The position numbers and the translations under genes are program-made. From the NCBI RefSeq assembly GCF_008642335.1, contig NZ_CP029191.1:5828001-5892000 (forward strand): a DNA stretch of 64,000 nt, in the 5' to 3' direction. The DNA comes from Streptomyces venezuelae. GTDB taxonomy: Bacteria; Actinomycetota; Actinomycetes; Streptomycetales; Streptomycetaceae. Below, in pieces: positions 7,734 through 17,233 of this stretch (position 1 is its first letter; each line of letters begins with the position of its first letter). The notes under the pieces were generated by a model, which saw nothing but the letters and a program-made list of their open reading frames with translations, was not told where the DNA came from and ran no database searches.

Positions 7734-9944
7734 ATGGATCTCGTGCCCGCGCTCGAAGAACCCCTGAAGAAAGTGGTCGGTCCCGCCACCGCGAAGGTGA
7801 TGGCCGAGCACCTCGACCTGCACACGGTCGGCGACCTCCTGCACCACTATCCGCGGCGGTACGCCGAGCGCGGTGAGCTCACCCGCCTCGCCGACCTCCC
7901 CCTGGACGAGCACGTCACGGTGGTCGCCCAGGTCGCGACCGCGCGCATCCTGAAGTTCAACGGCGGCCGCGGCCAGCGCCTGGAAGTCACGATCACCGAC
8001 GGCAGCGGCCAGGTCCAGCTCGTCTTCTTCGGCCGCGGCATCCACAAGCCGCACAAGGACCTGCTGCCCGGCACCCGCGCGATGTTCGCGGGCAAGGTGT
8101 CGGTCTTCAACCGCAAGATGCAGCTCGCCCACCCGGCGTACGAACTGCTGCGGGGCGACGGCGACGAGGCGGGCGAGACCGTCGGCTCCTGGGCCGGCGC
8201 CCAGCTGCCGATCTACCCGGCCACCGCCAAGCTGGAGTCCTGGAAGATCGCCAAGTCGGTCGACATGGTCCTGCCCAGCGCCCAGGAGGCCCAGGACCCG
8301 CTGCCGCCCTCCCTGCGCGACGGACGCGGCCTGATCCCGCTCCCCGAAGCCCTCCTGAAGATCCACCGGCCGCACTCCAAGGCGGACATCGCCGCCGCCC
8401 GCGACCGCCTCAAGTGGGACGAGGCCTTCGTCCTCCAGGTCGCCCTGGCCCGCCGGCGGTACGCGGACGCCCAGCTCCCCGCCGTGGCCCGCAGACCGAA
8501 GCCCGACGGTCTCCTCGACGCGTTCGACGCCAAGCTGCCCTTCACCCTCACCGAAGGCCAGGAGAAGGTCTCCAAGGAGATCTTCGACGACCTCGCGACC
8601 GAACACCCCATGCACCGCCTCCTCCAGGGAGAGGTCGGCTCGGGTAAGACGATGGTCGCGCTGCGCGCCATGCTCGCCGTCGTGGACGCGGGCGGGCAGG
8701 CCGCGATGCTCGCGCCCACCGAGGTCCTCGCGCAGCAGCACCACCGCTCCATCGTCGAGATGATGGGCGAGCTGGCCGAGGGCGGCATGCTGGGCGGCGC
8801 CGAGCACGCCACGAAGGTCACGCTGCTCACCGGCTCCATGGGCGCGGCCGCCCGCCGCCAGGCCCTGCTCGACCTGGTCACCGGCGACGCGGGGATCGTC
8901 ATCGGCACGCACGCGCTGATCGAGGACAAGGTCCAGTTCCACGACCTGGGCCTCGTCGTCGTCGACGAGCAGCACCGCTTCGGCGTGGAGCAGCGCGACG
9001 CCCTGCGCGGCAAGGGCAAGCAGCCCCCGCACCTCCTGGTCATGACGGCCACGCCCATCCCGCGCACGGTGGCGATGACCGTCTTCGGCGACCTGGAGAC
9101 GTCCGTCCTGGACCAGCTCCCCGCCGGACGCTCGCCGATCGCCAGCCACGTCGTCCCCGCCGAGGACAAGCCGCACTTCCTGGCCCGCGCGTGGGAGCGC
9201 GTGCGCGAGGAGGTCGAGAACGGCCACCAGGCGTACGTGGTCTGCCCGCGCATCGGCGACGACGCCGACGAAGCCGCGGACCCCAAGAAGGCCAAGAAGA
9301 AGGCCGAGGACGAGGCCACCGCCGAGAAGCGGCCCCCGCTCGCCGTCGTCGAGGTCGCCGAACAGCTCGCCCGCGGCCCGCTGAGCGGCCTGAAGGTCGA
9401 GGTCCTGCACGGCCGTATGCAGCCCGACGACAAGGACGCCGTGATGCGCCGCTTCGCCGCGGGCGAGACACAGGTCCTCGTCGCGACGACGGTCATCGAG
9501 GTCGGCGTGAACGTACCGAACGCCACCGCCATGGTGATCATGGACGCGGACCGCTTCGGCGTCTCCCAGCTGCACCAGCTCCGCGGCCGCGTCGGCCGCG
9601 GCTCCGCCCCAGGACTCTGCCTCCTGGTCACCGACATGCCCGAGGCCAGCCCCGCCCGCGGCCGCCTCGCCGCCGTCGCCTCCACGCTCGACGGGTTCGA
9701 GCTGTCCCGCATCGACCTGGAGCAGCGCCGCGAGGGCGACGTCCTCGGCCAGGCCCAGTCAGGCGTCCGCTCCAGCCTGCGCATGCTCGCCGTCATCGAC
9801 GACGAGGAGATCATCGCAGCCGCCCGCGAGGAAGCGGTCTCCGTGGTCGCCGACGACCCGGAGCTTGAGCGGCTGCCCGCGCTGCGCACCGCGCTGGACG
9901 CCCTCCTCGACGCGGAGCGCGAGCAGTACCTCGACAAGGGCTGA
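7734..9944 (+). CDS. recG: ATP-dependent DNA helicase RecG
   Basis: Branch-migrating helicase that reverses stalled forks and processes recombination intermediates. It has an N-terminal wedge/OB domain, Walker A GEVGSGKT near residue 300, the DEQH box VVDEQHRFGVEQRD, TATPIPRT and a C-terminal helicase domain with QLRGRVGRG. Length is about 736 residues. ATG at 7734 (MDLVPALEEPL) fits family length; an ATG at 7713 would add seven unlikely residues. A Lys/Ala/Asp-rich insert of about 25 residues (near residue 510) lies inside helicase domain 2, as often seen in actinobacterial RecG. Confidence 0.95.
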   Translation: MDLVPALEEPLKKVVGPATAKVMAEHLDLHTVGDLLHHYPRRYAERGELTRLADLPLDEHVTVVAQVATARILKFNGGRGQRLEVTITDGSGQVQLVFFGRGIHKPHKDLLPGTRAMFAGKVSVFNRKMQLAHPAYELLRGDGDEAGETVGSWAGAQLPIYPATAKLESWKIAKSVDMVLPSAQEAQDPLPPSLRDGRGLIPLPEALLKIHRPHSKADIAAARDRLKWDEAFVLQVALARRRYADAQLPAVARRPKPDGLLDAFDAKLPFTLTEGQEKVSKEIFDDLATEHPMHRLLQGEVGSGKTMVALRAMLAVVDAGGQAAMLAPTEVLAQQHHRSIVEMMGELAEGGMLGGAEHATKVTLLTGSMGAAARRQALLDLVTGDAGIVIGTHALIEDKVQFHDLGLVVVDEQHRFGVEQRDALRGKGKQPPHLLVMTATPIPRTVAMTVFGDLETSVLDQLPAGRSPIASHVVPAEDKPHFLARAWERVREEVENGHQAYVVCPRIGDDADEAADPKKAKKKAEDEATAEKRPPLAVVEVAEQLARGPLSGLKVEVLHGRMQPDDKDAVMRRFAAGETQVLVATTVIEVGVNVPNATAMVIMDADRFGVSQLHQLRGRVGRGSAPGLCLLVTDMPEASPARGRLAAVASTLDGFELSRIDLEQRREGDVLGQAQSGVRSSLRMLAVIDDEEIIAAAREEAVSVVADDPELERLPALRTALDALLDAEREQYLDKG

Positions 9945-9997
9945 CCGGGGAGTACGCCATATCGTGGGATGACCACCGTCCAGCCAGAAGGAATCAG

Positions 9998-10591
9998 ATG
10001 ACCCGCGTGATCGCCGGCACGGCCGGCGGACGCCGCCTGGCCGTCCCGCCGGGCAACGGCACCCGCCCCACGTCCGACCGCGCGCGCGAAGGCCTCTTCT
10101 CCACCTGGCAGGCCCTCCAGGGCGCGCTCGACGGGGCCCGCGTCCTCGACCTGTACGCGGGCTCGGGCGCCGTCGGCCTGGAGGCGCTGTCCCGCGGCGC
10201 CGCCCACACCCTGCTCGTCGAGGCCGACGCGCGGGCCGCCCGCACCATCCGCGAGAACGTGAAGGCGGTCGGCCTGCCCGGCGCCGAGGTGCGGGCGGGC
10301 AAAGCCGCCCAGATCGTCCAGGGCGGGGCCCCCACCAGCCCGTACGACCTGGTGTTCCTCGACCCGCCGTACGCCGTCACGGATGACGATCTTCGGGAGA
10401 TCCTCCTCACACTCCGTTCGGAGGGCTGGCTCACGGAGGACGCGCTCGTCACCGTTGAACGCAGTACAAGAGGCGGTGTCTTCGGCTGGCCGGAGGGTTT
10501 CGAGGCCCTCAGGTCCCGTCGCTACGGCGAAGGGACGTTTTGGTACGGTCGCGCCGCCTCTGCGTGCGACGACTCAGTGATCGCGCCATGA
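9998..10591 (+). CDS. rsmD: 16S rRNA (guanine(966)-N(2))-methyltransferase RsmD
   Basis: SAM-dependent methyltransferase modifying G966 (E. coli numbering) of 16S rRNA; 197 residues. The N-terminal [16 protein letters not shown] and [14 protein letters not shown], the SAM-binding [19 protein letters not shown], and the catalytic FLDPPY motif are all present. AGGA precedes the ATG at 9998. The gene's end is adjacent to coaD, an arrangement conserved across many bacteria. Confidence 0.95.
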   Translation: MTRVIAGTAGGRRLAVPPGNGTRPTSDRAREGLFSTWQALQGALDGARVLDLYAGSGAVGLEALSRGAAHTLLVEADARAARTIRENVKAVGLPGAEVRAGKAAQIVQGGAPTSPYDLVFLDPPYAVTDDDLREILLTLRSEGWLTEDALVTVERSTRGGVFGWPEGFEALRSRRYGEGTFWYGRAASACDDSVIAP

Positions 10592-10617
10592 CCGGACCGG
10601 AGAGCGAGGGACTCACG

Positions 10618-11097
10618 TTGCGCCGCGCCGTCTGTCCGGGGTCATTCGACCCCATCACCAATGGACACCTCGACATCATCGCCCGCGCCTCCAAGCTGTA
10701 CGACGTGGTGCACGTCGCGGTGATGATCAATCAGTCGAAGAAGGGCCTGTTCGAGATCGAGGAGCGGATCGAGATGATCCGCCAGGTCACCGCCGACTTC
10801 GGCAACGTCGAGGTGGAGTCCTTCCACGGCCTCCTCGTCGACTTCTGCAAGCAGCGCGACATCCCGGCCATCGTCAAGGGTCTGCGCGCGGTCAGCGACT
10901 TCGACTACGAACTCCAGATGGCCCAGATGAACAACGGCCTCTCGGGCGTCGAGACCCTGTTCGTGCCGACGAACCCCACCTACAGCTTCCTCTCCTCCTC
11001 GCTGGTCAAGGAGGTCGCGGCCTGGGGCGGCGACGTCGCGCACCTGCTGCCCCCGCTGGTCCACGAGGCCCTCGTCGAACGCCTGGGCAAGAAGTGA
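10618..11097 (+). CDS. coaD: Phosphopantetheine adenylyltransferase
   Basis: Penultimate enzyme of coenzyme A synthesis, transferring AMP from ATP to 4'-phosphopantetheine. The nucleotidyltransferase motif [15 protein letters not shown] (T/HxGH) is at the N-terminus, and the [13 protein letters not shown] segment matches the ISSTxxR-like region. With TTG at 10618 the protein has 159 residues, the typical size, and starts right before the conserved RRAVCPGSF; a GAGGGA sits upstream. An ATG at 10588 overlapping the rsmD stop would add ten residues and cannot be excluded. Confidence 0.94.
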   Translation: MRRAVCPGSFDPITNGHLDIIARASKLYDVVHVAVMINQSKKGLFEIEERIEMIRQVTADFGNVEVESFHGLLVDFCKQRDIPAIVKGLRAVSDFDYELQMAQMNNGLSGVETLFVPTNPTYSFLSSSLVKEVAAWGGDVAHLLPPLVHEALVERLGKK

Positions 11098-11208
11098 CCC
11101 GTCGGCGGGATCGCTGACAGTTCGTCACCCGGTGTCGGGCGGGCGGCCACTGGCCTTACAGTCGTCCCGTCCGTCTCACAACCAGCTGTAGAGAGTGGCG
11201 AGCACACG

Positions 11209-12315
11209 GTGGACGTGCAGAAGAAGATCGACGAGATCGTCCAGGCGGTCGGCAGCGCCCGCTCCATGCCGATGTCGGCCTCGTGCGTGGTCAACCGAGC
11301 CGATCTGCTCTCGATGCTCGAAGAGGTGCGCCAGGCCCTGCCGGGCTCCCTCGCCCAGGCCCAGGAGCTCATCGGCGGCCGCGAGCAGCTCGTCGAGCAG
11401 GCCCGCCAGGAGGCCGAGCGGATCATCGAGTCCGCGCACGCCGAGCGCGGCTCCCTGATCTCCGACACCGAGGTCGCCCGCAACTCGCAGAGCGAGGCCG
11501 ACCGCATCCTCGCGGAGGCCCGCCAGGCCGCCGAAGAGGTCCGCGTCGAGGCCGACGACTACGTGGACAGCAAGCTCGCCAACTTCGAGGTCGTCCTCAC
11601 CAAGACCCTCGGCTCGGTCGGCCGCGGCCGCGAGAAGCTCCTCGGCACCGGACCCGGCCTCGACGAGAACGGCTACGACGACCCGGACGCCCCCGAGCGC
11701 AGCCACGACCCCGAGACGCTGCGCCGCAACGCCGACGCGTACGTCGACGCCAAGCTCGGCGCCTTCGAGGCGGTCCTCGCCAAGACCCTGGAGGCGGTCG
11801 GCAAGGGCCGCCAGACCCTGCACGGCCGGGCCCCCGCCGACGAGCTCGGCACCCTGGGCGAGGGCACCGCCACCCAGGGCCACACCACCGACGCCGAATA
11901 CCTCGCGGACCTCGCGGGCCCGTCGCCCGCCGCGCGGCCGGCACCCGCCACGGAGCCCGCCCCGCCGCAGCCCGCCCAGGCGCCGCCGATCCCGGCCCAG
12001 CAGCCCTACGCGCCGCCGCAGCAGCAGCCCGACCCGTACGGCTACCCGCAGCACGACGGGTACCAGCAGCAGGACCAGTACGCGTACCAGCAGCCCTACG
12101 GCCAGCAGGACCCGTACGCGTACCAGCAGCAGCACCAGCAGCACGATCAGTACGGCTACCAGCAGCAGGGTTACGAACAGCCCCACTACGAGACGCCGGC
12201 CGCGACGCCCACCCCGACTCCGGGCGCGACGCTCGAAGAGGCCAGCCTCTTCGACACGACCATGATCAGCGCCGAGCAGCTGCGCCAGTACGAGCAGGGG
12301 CGCCGACAGCCCTGA
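11209..12315 (+). CDS. DivIVA-like coiled-coil cell division initiation protein with Gln/Tyr-rich tail
   Basis: A 368-residue cytosolic protein not assigned to a defined enzyme family. Residues 1-110 are mostly charged coiled coil (QARQEAERIIESAHAER type heptads), resembling DivIVA or F-type ATPase b-subunit helices. A module of about 33 residues occurs twice, at about 117-148 and 176-206 (DDYVDSKLANFE versus DAYVDAKLGAFE). After a Pro/Ala linker, residues about 266-326 are Gln/Tyr/Pro-rich with almost no hydrophobics. GTG at 11209 was chosen; the region upstream to coaD is non-coding. The gene lies between coaD and the rpmF-rnc block. A polar or septal scaffold role is inferred only from the coiled coil. 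Confidence 0.75.
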   Translation: MDVQKKIDEIVQAVGSARSMPMSASCVVNRADLLSMLEEVRQALPGSLAQAQELIGGREQLVEQARQEAERIIESAHAERGSLISDTEVARNSQSEADRILAEARQAAEEVRVEADDYVDSKLANFEVVLTKTLGSVGRGREKLLGTGPGLDENGYDDPDAPERSHDPETLRRNADAYVDAKLGAFEAVLAKTLEAVGKGRQTLHGRAPADELGTLGEGTATQGHTTDAEYLADLAGPSPAARPAPATEPAPPQPAQAPPIPAQQPYAPPQQQPDPYGYPQHDGYQQQDQYAYQQPYGQQDPYAYQQQHQQHDQYGYQQQGYEQPHYETPAATPTPTPGATLEEASLFDTTMISAEQLRQYEQGRRQP

Positions 12316-12323
12316 GAGCCTGT

Positions 12324-12353
12324 CTTTCGGCCGGATTGGGCCGAGAGCGAAAG
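12324..12353 (+). terminator. Hairpin after the DivIVA-like gene
   Basis: Outer arms CTTTCG (12324-12329) and CGAAAG (12348-12353) enclose an inner CGGCC/GGCCG pairing. It sits directly after the stop codon, and about 100 nt before DUF177. Probable transcription end, no T-run. Confidence 0.5.
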
Positions 12354-12448
12354 GTCAAGTATCCTGGCTCTTCGGTCGCGCATACGTCCGCGACTTCGGC
12401 TGCCCGCCCAGGCCTCGTCTCCGAGGCGTCAGTGCGGCGGCCTCTCCT

Positions 12449-13132
12449 ATGGACCTCCAGGATTCGAAAGCAGGAAAAGCCCTGAGCACGCGCCTCGACC
12501 ACCGGAACCCCCTCGTGTTCGACACACACGAGCTGGGGCGGCGTCCTGGTGCCATGCAGCGGCTGACCCGCGAGATCGAGGCGCCCGGTCCGCCGAGCGC
12601 CTTCGGCATCGAAGGGGTCATCGGAGTGCCGCAGGGCGCCCCGGTCGAGCTGGAGATCCGCCTTGAGTCGGTCATGGAAGGGGTGCTTGTCACAGGCACC
12701 GCCCGTGCATCGGCCGAGGGGGAGTGCGTAAGGTGTCTGGAGCCGCTCGAGCTGGAGCTCGACGCGGACTTCCAGGAGATGTTCTCGTACCCTGACGCCG
12801 ACGACCGGGGCCGCACCGCGGAACCGGCCGACGACGCCGAGGAAGACGAGAGCAGGCTCTACCTCGAGGACGGCATGTTCGACCTCGAGCCCGTGCTGCG
12901 TGATGCGGTGGTGCTCGCACTGCCGATGCAGCCGGTGTGCCAGGACGACTGCCCGGGCCTGTGCTCCCAGTGCGGAGTGCGGCTCGCGGACGACCCGGAC
13001 CACCACCATGACGCCGTCGACATCCGTTGGGCGGCTTTGCAGGGACTCGCTGGCACCATCCAGGACGGCGAGAAGGACGAGATGAGCGGCGCCGAAGCGG
13101 AAGCGGGCGTCGACGAGAAGCAGGAGAAGTAG
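12449..13132 (+). CDS. DUF177 (YceD) family protein
   Basis: A 227-residue YceD-like protein of the rpmF operon; in other bacteria YceD is linked to 23S rRNA or large-subunit maturation, though its activity is not well defined. Visible features are the central [10 protein letters not shown] and the later [13 protein letters not shown], giving two Cys clusters that could bind metal, plus an acidic middle and a Lys/Glu-rich tail. ATG at 12449 is used; later in-frame starts would cut conserved N-terminal sequence. rpmF begins 2 nt after the stop, the classic yceD-rpmF arrangement. Confidence 0.88.
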   Translation: MDLQDSKAGKALSTRLDHRNPLVFDTHELGRRPGAMQRLTREIEAPGPPSAFGIEGVIGVPQGAPVELEIRLESVMEGVLVTGTARASAEGECVRCLEPLELELDADFQEMFSYPDADDRGRTAEPADDAEEDESRLYLEDGMFDLEPVLRDAVVLALPMQPVCQDDCPGLCSQCGVRLADDPDHHHDAVDIRWAALQGLAGTIQDGEKDEMSGAEAEAGVDEKQEK

Positions 13133-13134
13133 CC

Positions 13135-13308
13135 GTGGCTGTTCCGAAGCGGAAGATGTCGCGCAGCAACACGCGCCACCGCCGGTCGCAGTGGAAGGCT
13201 GCGGTCCCCACCCTGGTTTCGTGTGAGCGTTGCCAGGAGCCCAAGCAGCAGCACATCGCGTGCCCGAGCTGCGGCACCTACAACAAGCGCCAGGTCCTCG
13301 AGGTCTGA
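13135..13308 (+). CDS. rpmF: 50S ribosomal protein L32
   Basis: A 57-residue zinc ribbon ribosomal protein. It begins [20 protein letters not shown], and the zinc ligands CERC and CPSC are both intact, so this is the zinc-bound form. GTG start lies two nucleotides behind the DUF177 stop, and rnc starts 19 nt after its own stop, giving a compact DUF177-rpmF-rnc operon. Confidence 0.97.
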   Translation: MAVPKRKMSRSNTRHRRSQWKAAVPTLVSCERCQEPKQQHIACPSCGTYNKRQVLEV

Positions 13309-13327
13309 GCGGCTGGTGAGAGGCACC

Positions 13328-14134
13328 GTGTCTAGCCCCAAGAAGGCGGAAGACGCCAAGAAAACGGCGGAGACAACGGCCTCGTCCCACACGCTTCTGG
13401 AAGGGCGGCTCGGGTACAAGCTCGAGTCCGCCCTTCTGGTGCGTGCGCTGACCCACCGTTCGTACGCGTACGAGAACGGCGGCCTGCCGACGAATGAGCG
13501 TCTGGAGTTCCTCGGGGACTCGGTGCTCGGCCTCGTCGTCACGGACACGCTGTACCGCACCCACCCCGACCTGCCCGAAGGCCAGCTGGCCAAGTTGCGG
13601 GCCGCGGTGGTCAATTCGCGTGCGCTGGCGGAGGTCGGTCGTGGCCTCGAACTCGGCTCCTTCATCCGGCTCGGCCGGGGCGAAGAGGGCACGGGTGGCC
13701 GGGACAAGGCATCCATCCTCGCCGACACCCTCGAAGCGGTGATCGGCGCGGTCTATCTGGACCAGGGTCTGGACGCCGCGGGAGAGCTGGTGCACCGGCT
13801 CTTCGACCCGTTGATCGAAAAGTCCTCGAACCTGGGCGCGGGCCTGGACTGGAAGACCAGTCTCCAGGAGCTCACCGCGACGGAGAGCCTCGGCGTGCCC
13901 GAGTATCTCGTCACGGAGAGCGGCCCCGACCACGAGAAGACTTTCACTGCTGCCGCCCGCGTCGGAGGCGTCTCGTACGGCACCGGCACCGGCCGCAGCA
14001 AGAAGGAAGCGGAGCAGCAGGCCGCCGAGTCCGCGTGGCGTGCGATCCGCGCCGCCGCGGACGAGCGGATCAAGGCGGCCGAGGCCGCCGCTGCCGCCCG
14101 GTCCGAGGGGACCGCCGACACCCCCTCGGTCTGA
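13328..14134 (+). CDS. rnc: Ribonuclease III
   Basis: Double-strand-specific endoribonuclease that processes rRNA precursors and structured mRNAs; in S. coelicolor the orthologue (AbsB) also affects antibiotic production. 268 residues: a charged leader, catalytic signature [13 protein letters not shown], the metal-binding [11 protein letters not shown], and a C-terminal dsRNA-binding domain ([11 protein letters not shown] to [14 protein letters not shown]). GTG at 13328 follows GAGAGG; earlier in-frame codons lie inside rpmF. Followed by a UUCG-loop terminator before mutM. Confidence 0.95.
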   Translation: MSSPKKAEDAKKTAETTASSHTLLEGRLGYKLESALLVRALTHRSYAYENGGLPTNERLEFLGDSVLGLVVTDTLYRTHPDLPEGQLAKLRAAVVNSRALAEVGRGLELGSFIRLGRGEEGTGGRDKASILADTLEAVIGAVYLDQGLDAAGELVHRLFDPLIEKSSNLGAGLDWKTSLQELTATESLGVPEYLVTESGPDHEKTFTAAARVGGVSYGTGTGRSKKEAEQQAAESAWRAIRAAADERIKAAEAAAAARSEGTADTPSV

Positions 14135-14153
14135 CCACCGCCCGTCCTTCGTT

Positions 14154-14183
14154 GCCGGTCGTTCCCTTCGGGGGGCGGCCGGC
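14154..14183 (+). terminator. Rho-independent-like terminator after rnc
   Basis: 13-bp stem (14154-14166 with 14171-14183, including G-T wobbles) closed by a TTCG tetraloop. Located 20 nt past the rnc stop and 43 nt before mutM. No long T-run, as is usual in Streptomyces. Confidence 0.75.
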
Positions 14184-14225
14184 ATCGTGCTGCAGGACAG
14201 TCTCGACAGTCTCTGAAGGAGACCC

Positions 14226-15086
14226 ATGCCCGAGTTGCCCGAAGTCGAAGTCGTCCGGCGCGGTCTTGAGCGCTGGGTCAGCGGGCGCGTCGTCGCCGAC
14301 GTGCAGGTGCTGCATCCGCGCGCGGTGCGGCGGCACGTGGCGGGCGGTGCGGACTTCGGGGACCGGCTGACCGGGCACCGGATCGGTCTCGCGCAGCGGC
14401 GCGGCAAGTATCTGTGGCTGCCGCTCGCCGACTCCGCGCAGTCCGTCCTGGCCCACCTGGGGATGAGCGGGCAGCTGCTCGTGCAGCCCCACGAGGCGCC
14501 GGACGAGAAGCACCTGCGGATCCGGGTGCGCTTCGCGGACGCGCAGGGCACCGAGCTCCGCTTCGTCGACCAGCGCACCTTCGGCGGCCTCTCGCTCCAC
14601 GACAACACCCCCGACGGGCTGCCCGACGTCATCGCGCACATCGCCCGCGACCCGCTCGACGACGCGTTCGACGACGACGCCTTCCACTCCGCGCTGCGCC
14701 GCAGGCGTACGACGATCAAGCGGGCGCTGCTCGACCAGTCGCTGATCAGCGGGGTCGGCAACATCTACGCGGACGAGGCGCTGTGGCGCTCGAAGCTGCA
14801 CTACGAACGGCCCACCGGCACGTTCACGCGCCCGCGCACGGCCGAACTCCTCGGTCACGTACGGGACGTGATGAACGCGGCCCTGGCCGTCGGCGGCACC
14901 AGCTTCGACAGTCTCTACGTCAACGTGAACGGCGAGTCGGGCTACTTCGACCGGTCGCTCGACGCGTACGGCAGGGAGAACGAGCCGTGCCGCCGCTGCG
15001 GCGCCGCGATCCGCAGGCGCCCCTGGATGAACAGGTCCAGCTACTTCTGCCCGCGCTGTCAGCGGCCGCCGCGCGTCGCGTCGTAA
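14226..15086 (+). CDS. mutM: Formamidopyrimidine-DNA glycosylase (Fpg/MutM)
   Basis: Base-excision repair glycosylase/AP lyase removing 8-oxoguanine and formamidopyrimidines. The catalytic N-terminus is [13 protein letters not shown] (Pro2 nucleophile after Met removal, Glu3). LGMSGQLL and the helix-two-turn-helix segment [12 protein letters not shown] follow. The C-terminal zinc finger has CRRCG...CPRC with all four cysteines. 286 residues. ATG at 14226 is behind GAAGGAGA. Its 3' end overlaps the convergent HxlR-type regulator by 28 nt. Confidence 0.95.
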   Translation: MPELPEVEVVRRGLERWVSGRVVADVQVLHPRAVRRHVAGGADFGDRLTGHRIGLAQRRGKYLWLPLADSAQSVLAHLGMSGQLLVQPHEAPDEKHLRIRVRFADAQGTELRFVDQRTFGGLSLHDNTPDGLPDVIAHIARDPLDDAFDDDAFHSALRRRRTTIKRALLDQSLISGVGNIYADEALWRSKLHYERPTGTFTRPRTAELLGHVRDVMNAALAVGGTSFDSLYVNVNGESGYFDRSLDAYGRENEPCRRCGAAIRRRPWMNRSSYFCPRCQRPPRVAS

Positions 15087-15457
15087 CGCTCCTGCGCCCG
15101 CACCACGTCGTCCTGCCGGCTCTCCACGAAGCGGATCAGGCCCAGCAGGCGCTCGGCGACCTCCCGCCCCAGCGGGGTGAGCGCGTAGTCCACGCGCGGC
15201 GGGTTGGTCGGCTGCGCGTCGCGGTGCACCAGGCCGTCGCGCTCCAGGGCGTGCAGGGTCTGGGAGAGCATCTTCTCGCTCACGCCGTCGACCCGGCGGC
15301 GCAGTTCGTTGAAGCGGAACGTGCCCTCGTGCAGCGCTCCCAGTGTGAGCCCGCCCCAGCGTCCCGTGATGTGCTCCAGCGTGCCCCGCGAGGGGCACTG
15401 GCGGGAGAACACGTCGTACGCCAGGTCAGCCGGTTCCCCACCGGCAGTCGGTTCCAT
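15059..15457 (-). CDS. HxlR-family winged-helix transcriptional regulator
   Basis: A 132-residue protein with one MarR-like winged-helix domain of the HxlR type. Markers are [22 protein letters not shown] (Cys in the N-terminal arm, conserved GRW motif), [28 protein letters not shown] (recognition helix), and a wing with [13 protein letters not shown]. HxlR proteins usually sense electrophiles or thiol stress through that Cys and regulate an adjacent oxidoreductase; no such neighbour is present here. Convergent overlap with mutM of 28 nt. Target unknown. Confidence 0.88.
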   Translation of the reverse strand: MEPTAGGEPADLAYDVFSRQCPSRGTLEHITGRWGGLTLGALHEGTFRFNELRRRVDGVSEKMLSQTLHALERDGLVHRDAQPTNPPRVDYALTPLGREVAERLLGLIRFVESRQDDVVRAQERYDATRGGR

Positions 15458-15533
15458 GGAGACAGCCTACTCGCGCACAGCGCTTTCGAATAGTTAGTGC
15501 AGCTGATTGGTGCGGGAGCGGGTGGAGACCGGC

Positions 15534-16421
15534 TCAGAAGCCGAAGTCCTGCGTCCACCACGGGCCGCCCGGCGCGAAGTGCGCCCCGACGCCCAGCGTC
15601 TTGTAGTCGCAGTTGAGGATGTTGGCGCGGTGGCCCGCGCTGTTCATCCAGGCGTCCATCACCGACTGCGCGTTCGCCTGGCCGCGGGCGATGTTCTCGC
15701 CGCCCAGATCCTTTATCCCGGCCTTCTCGGCGCGGTCCCACGGCGTCGCGCCGTCCGGGTCGGTGTGGTCGAAGAAGTCACGCTCGGCCATGTCCGCGCT
15801 GAAGTCGCCGGCCAGCGCGGCGAGGCGGTCGTCGGCCCGCACCGGCCGGCAGCCCGCCTGGGCCCGCTCCTGGTTGACCAGGGTGAGCACCGCGGCCTCG
15901 GCCGTGCTCTCGTCGGAGGACGACTCGGAGCGGCCCGGCGGCGGAGTCTCCGGCTTCTTCTCGGGCTTGTGGGACGGAGCGGGCTTCGGCTCGCCGCCCT
16001 TGTCGGTGTCCCGCTCGGGCGCCTTGGACGACGGCTTCTCGGACGGCTTCTTCGAGGGCTTCGGCTCGGCCTTGGAGGGAGTGGGCTTCGGGGCCTCGGA
16101 GCGGCCGGTGCCGCGGCTCGGCGACGGTTCGCCGCGACCGGCCTCGCCGCTCTTGCCGCCCTGGGCGTCCACCTCGGTGGGGACGGCCGCGGAGCGTACC
16201 TCGCCGGGGTCGGTCCCGCCGCCGAGCCGGTAGCCGTCACTGCCCGGGAGCACGCCCGCGGCGACCGCGACGGCGCCCATCGCGACGGCGGCGGAGACAC
16301 CGAGCAGGCCCGTGCGGACGGGGGCGGAGGCACGGCCCTTGCGGCGGTGCGACACCGTTCCCGGGTGGTTCTCAGGGGTGGCGGCGGCGCGGCCGGCGCC
16401 GGAGCGTCGGTGGCGTCCCAT
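15534..16421 (-). CDS. Secreted CAP/SCP-domain protein
   Basis: About 295 residues. A basic N-terminus and one hydrophobic helix (GLLGVSAAVAMGAVAVAAGVL) act as signal peptide or anchor. Next is a long Pro/Lys/Ser/Glu-rich linker that probably crosses the cell wall, and then a C-terminal CAP domain: LVNQERAQAG, FFDHTDPDG, GENIARG and WMNSAGHRANIL near the end, the YkwD-like subfamily. Function of bacterial CAP proteins is poorly known. ATG at 16421 is preferred because the product then starts MGRHRRSG; the SD-like AGGAG abuts it, so a GTG at 16457 remains possible. Confidence 0.85.
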   Translation of the reverse strand: MGRHRRSGAGRAAATPENHPGTVSHRRKGRASAPVRTGLLGVSAAVAMGAVAVAAGVLPGSDGYRLGGGTDPGEVRSAAVPTEVDAQGGKSGEAGRGEPSPSRGTGRSEAPKPTPSKAEPKPSKKPSEKPSSKAPERDTDKGGEPKPAPSHKPEKKPETPPPGRSESSSDESTAEAAVLTLVNQERAQAGCRPVRADDRLAALAGDFSADMAERDFFDHTDPDGATPWDRAEKAGIKDLGGENIARGQANAQSVMDAWMNSAGHRANILNCDYKTLGVGAHFAPGGPWWTQDFGF

Positions 16422-16549
16422 CTCCTGACCTTTCGTCCTAAGATCAACGTGACTCACCCATATGAGTGAGGCTCATCGATTCGCGACTGTACGCGATGGC
16501 GCATGGGGACGAAGTGCTCACAGAGCAATTGGCCGGTTAGCGTGCACCC

Positions 16550-16831
16550 ATGAACGAAGACGTACGACTCACCGCCTGGGTGCGCGGACGCGTGCAGGCC
16601 GTGGGATTCCGCTGGTTCACACGGGCCAAGGCCCTGGAGATCGGCGGGCTGAGTGGTTTTGCTCTCAATTTGGAGGACGGCCGCGTCCAGGTCGTCGCCG
16701 AAGGGCCCCGGATCGGCTGTCAGGCGCTGCTCGACTGGCTGCGCGAGGGCGACACACCCGGCCGTGTCGACGGAGTCACCGAGATCTGGGACACACCGCG
16801 TGGCATATACGAGACCTTCGCCATTCGGTGA
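16550..16831 (+). CDS. acyP: Acylphosphatase
   Basis: A 93-residue enzyme hydrolysing carboxyl-phosphate bonds such as acetyl phosphate. The signature [18 protein letters not shown] (catalytic Arg in the phosphate cradle) and [17 protein letters not shown] (catalytic Asn) are intact. ATG at 16550 starts a protein of normal length. It is divergent from the CAP gene, and followed by a 400-nt gap before the next gene. In many Streptomyces it lies upstream of smc. Confidence 0.95.
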   Translation: MNEDVRLTAWVRGRVQAVGFRWFTRAKALEIGGLSGFALNLEDGRVQVVAEGPRIGCQALLDWLREGDTPGRVDGVTEIWDTPRGIYETFAIR

Positions 16832-17233
16832 GCCTGACCCGGGCGAACGCGGTGGGACGGGCGCGGCGCGGTGCCCGACGAGTGTCCGGGGCAACTGCCT
16901 GAGGCAGAAAAAGCCTGGTGGTTGCCAAGAACGGCTTGCCGTGGCAGGCTCCGCAGGTAAGGATGATCTCCACGCCCCCAGGGCCCCGAAGGAGTAGCAG
17001 CGCCGCCGGTTTCCAGGCCGCGCGCCCCCGGGTCGCCCGCCAATACGGGGTGTGATCGTGTTGACCGTCAAACTTTTTGGTGAGACTCTGGAAGCCCCGC
17101 GCACCTTAGCTGTTTGGCATGTGAGAACGGCCAGCAAGACCCAGCGAAACAATGAGTGCCAAGCACCGCGGGTGCGATTCCCTCACGACCCACACCGCTT
17201 CGGTCGGTCACTCAGTGTGGAGGACCATCCATC
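16832..17233 (+). other. 402-nt gap with a structured leader before the small coiled-coil gene
   Basis: No convincing coding sequence. TTGACC at 17061-17066 could be a -35 element, but a good -10 is not evident. Three hairpins follow: TGTTTGGCA/TGCCAAGCA (17111-17119 with 17157-17165), GCACC/GGTGC (17163-17175), which overlaps the first by three bases, and CCACAC/GTGTGG (17190-17195 with 17215-17220). The last covers part of the GGAGG at 17219-17223 that serves the ATG at 17234. Confidence 0.4.

Noticed and set aside
17170..17184. tRNA-like T-arm GGGTGCGATTCCC
   Set aside because: No acceptor, D or anticodon arm at matching positions; the loop is TGCGATT rather than TTCGANT.
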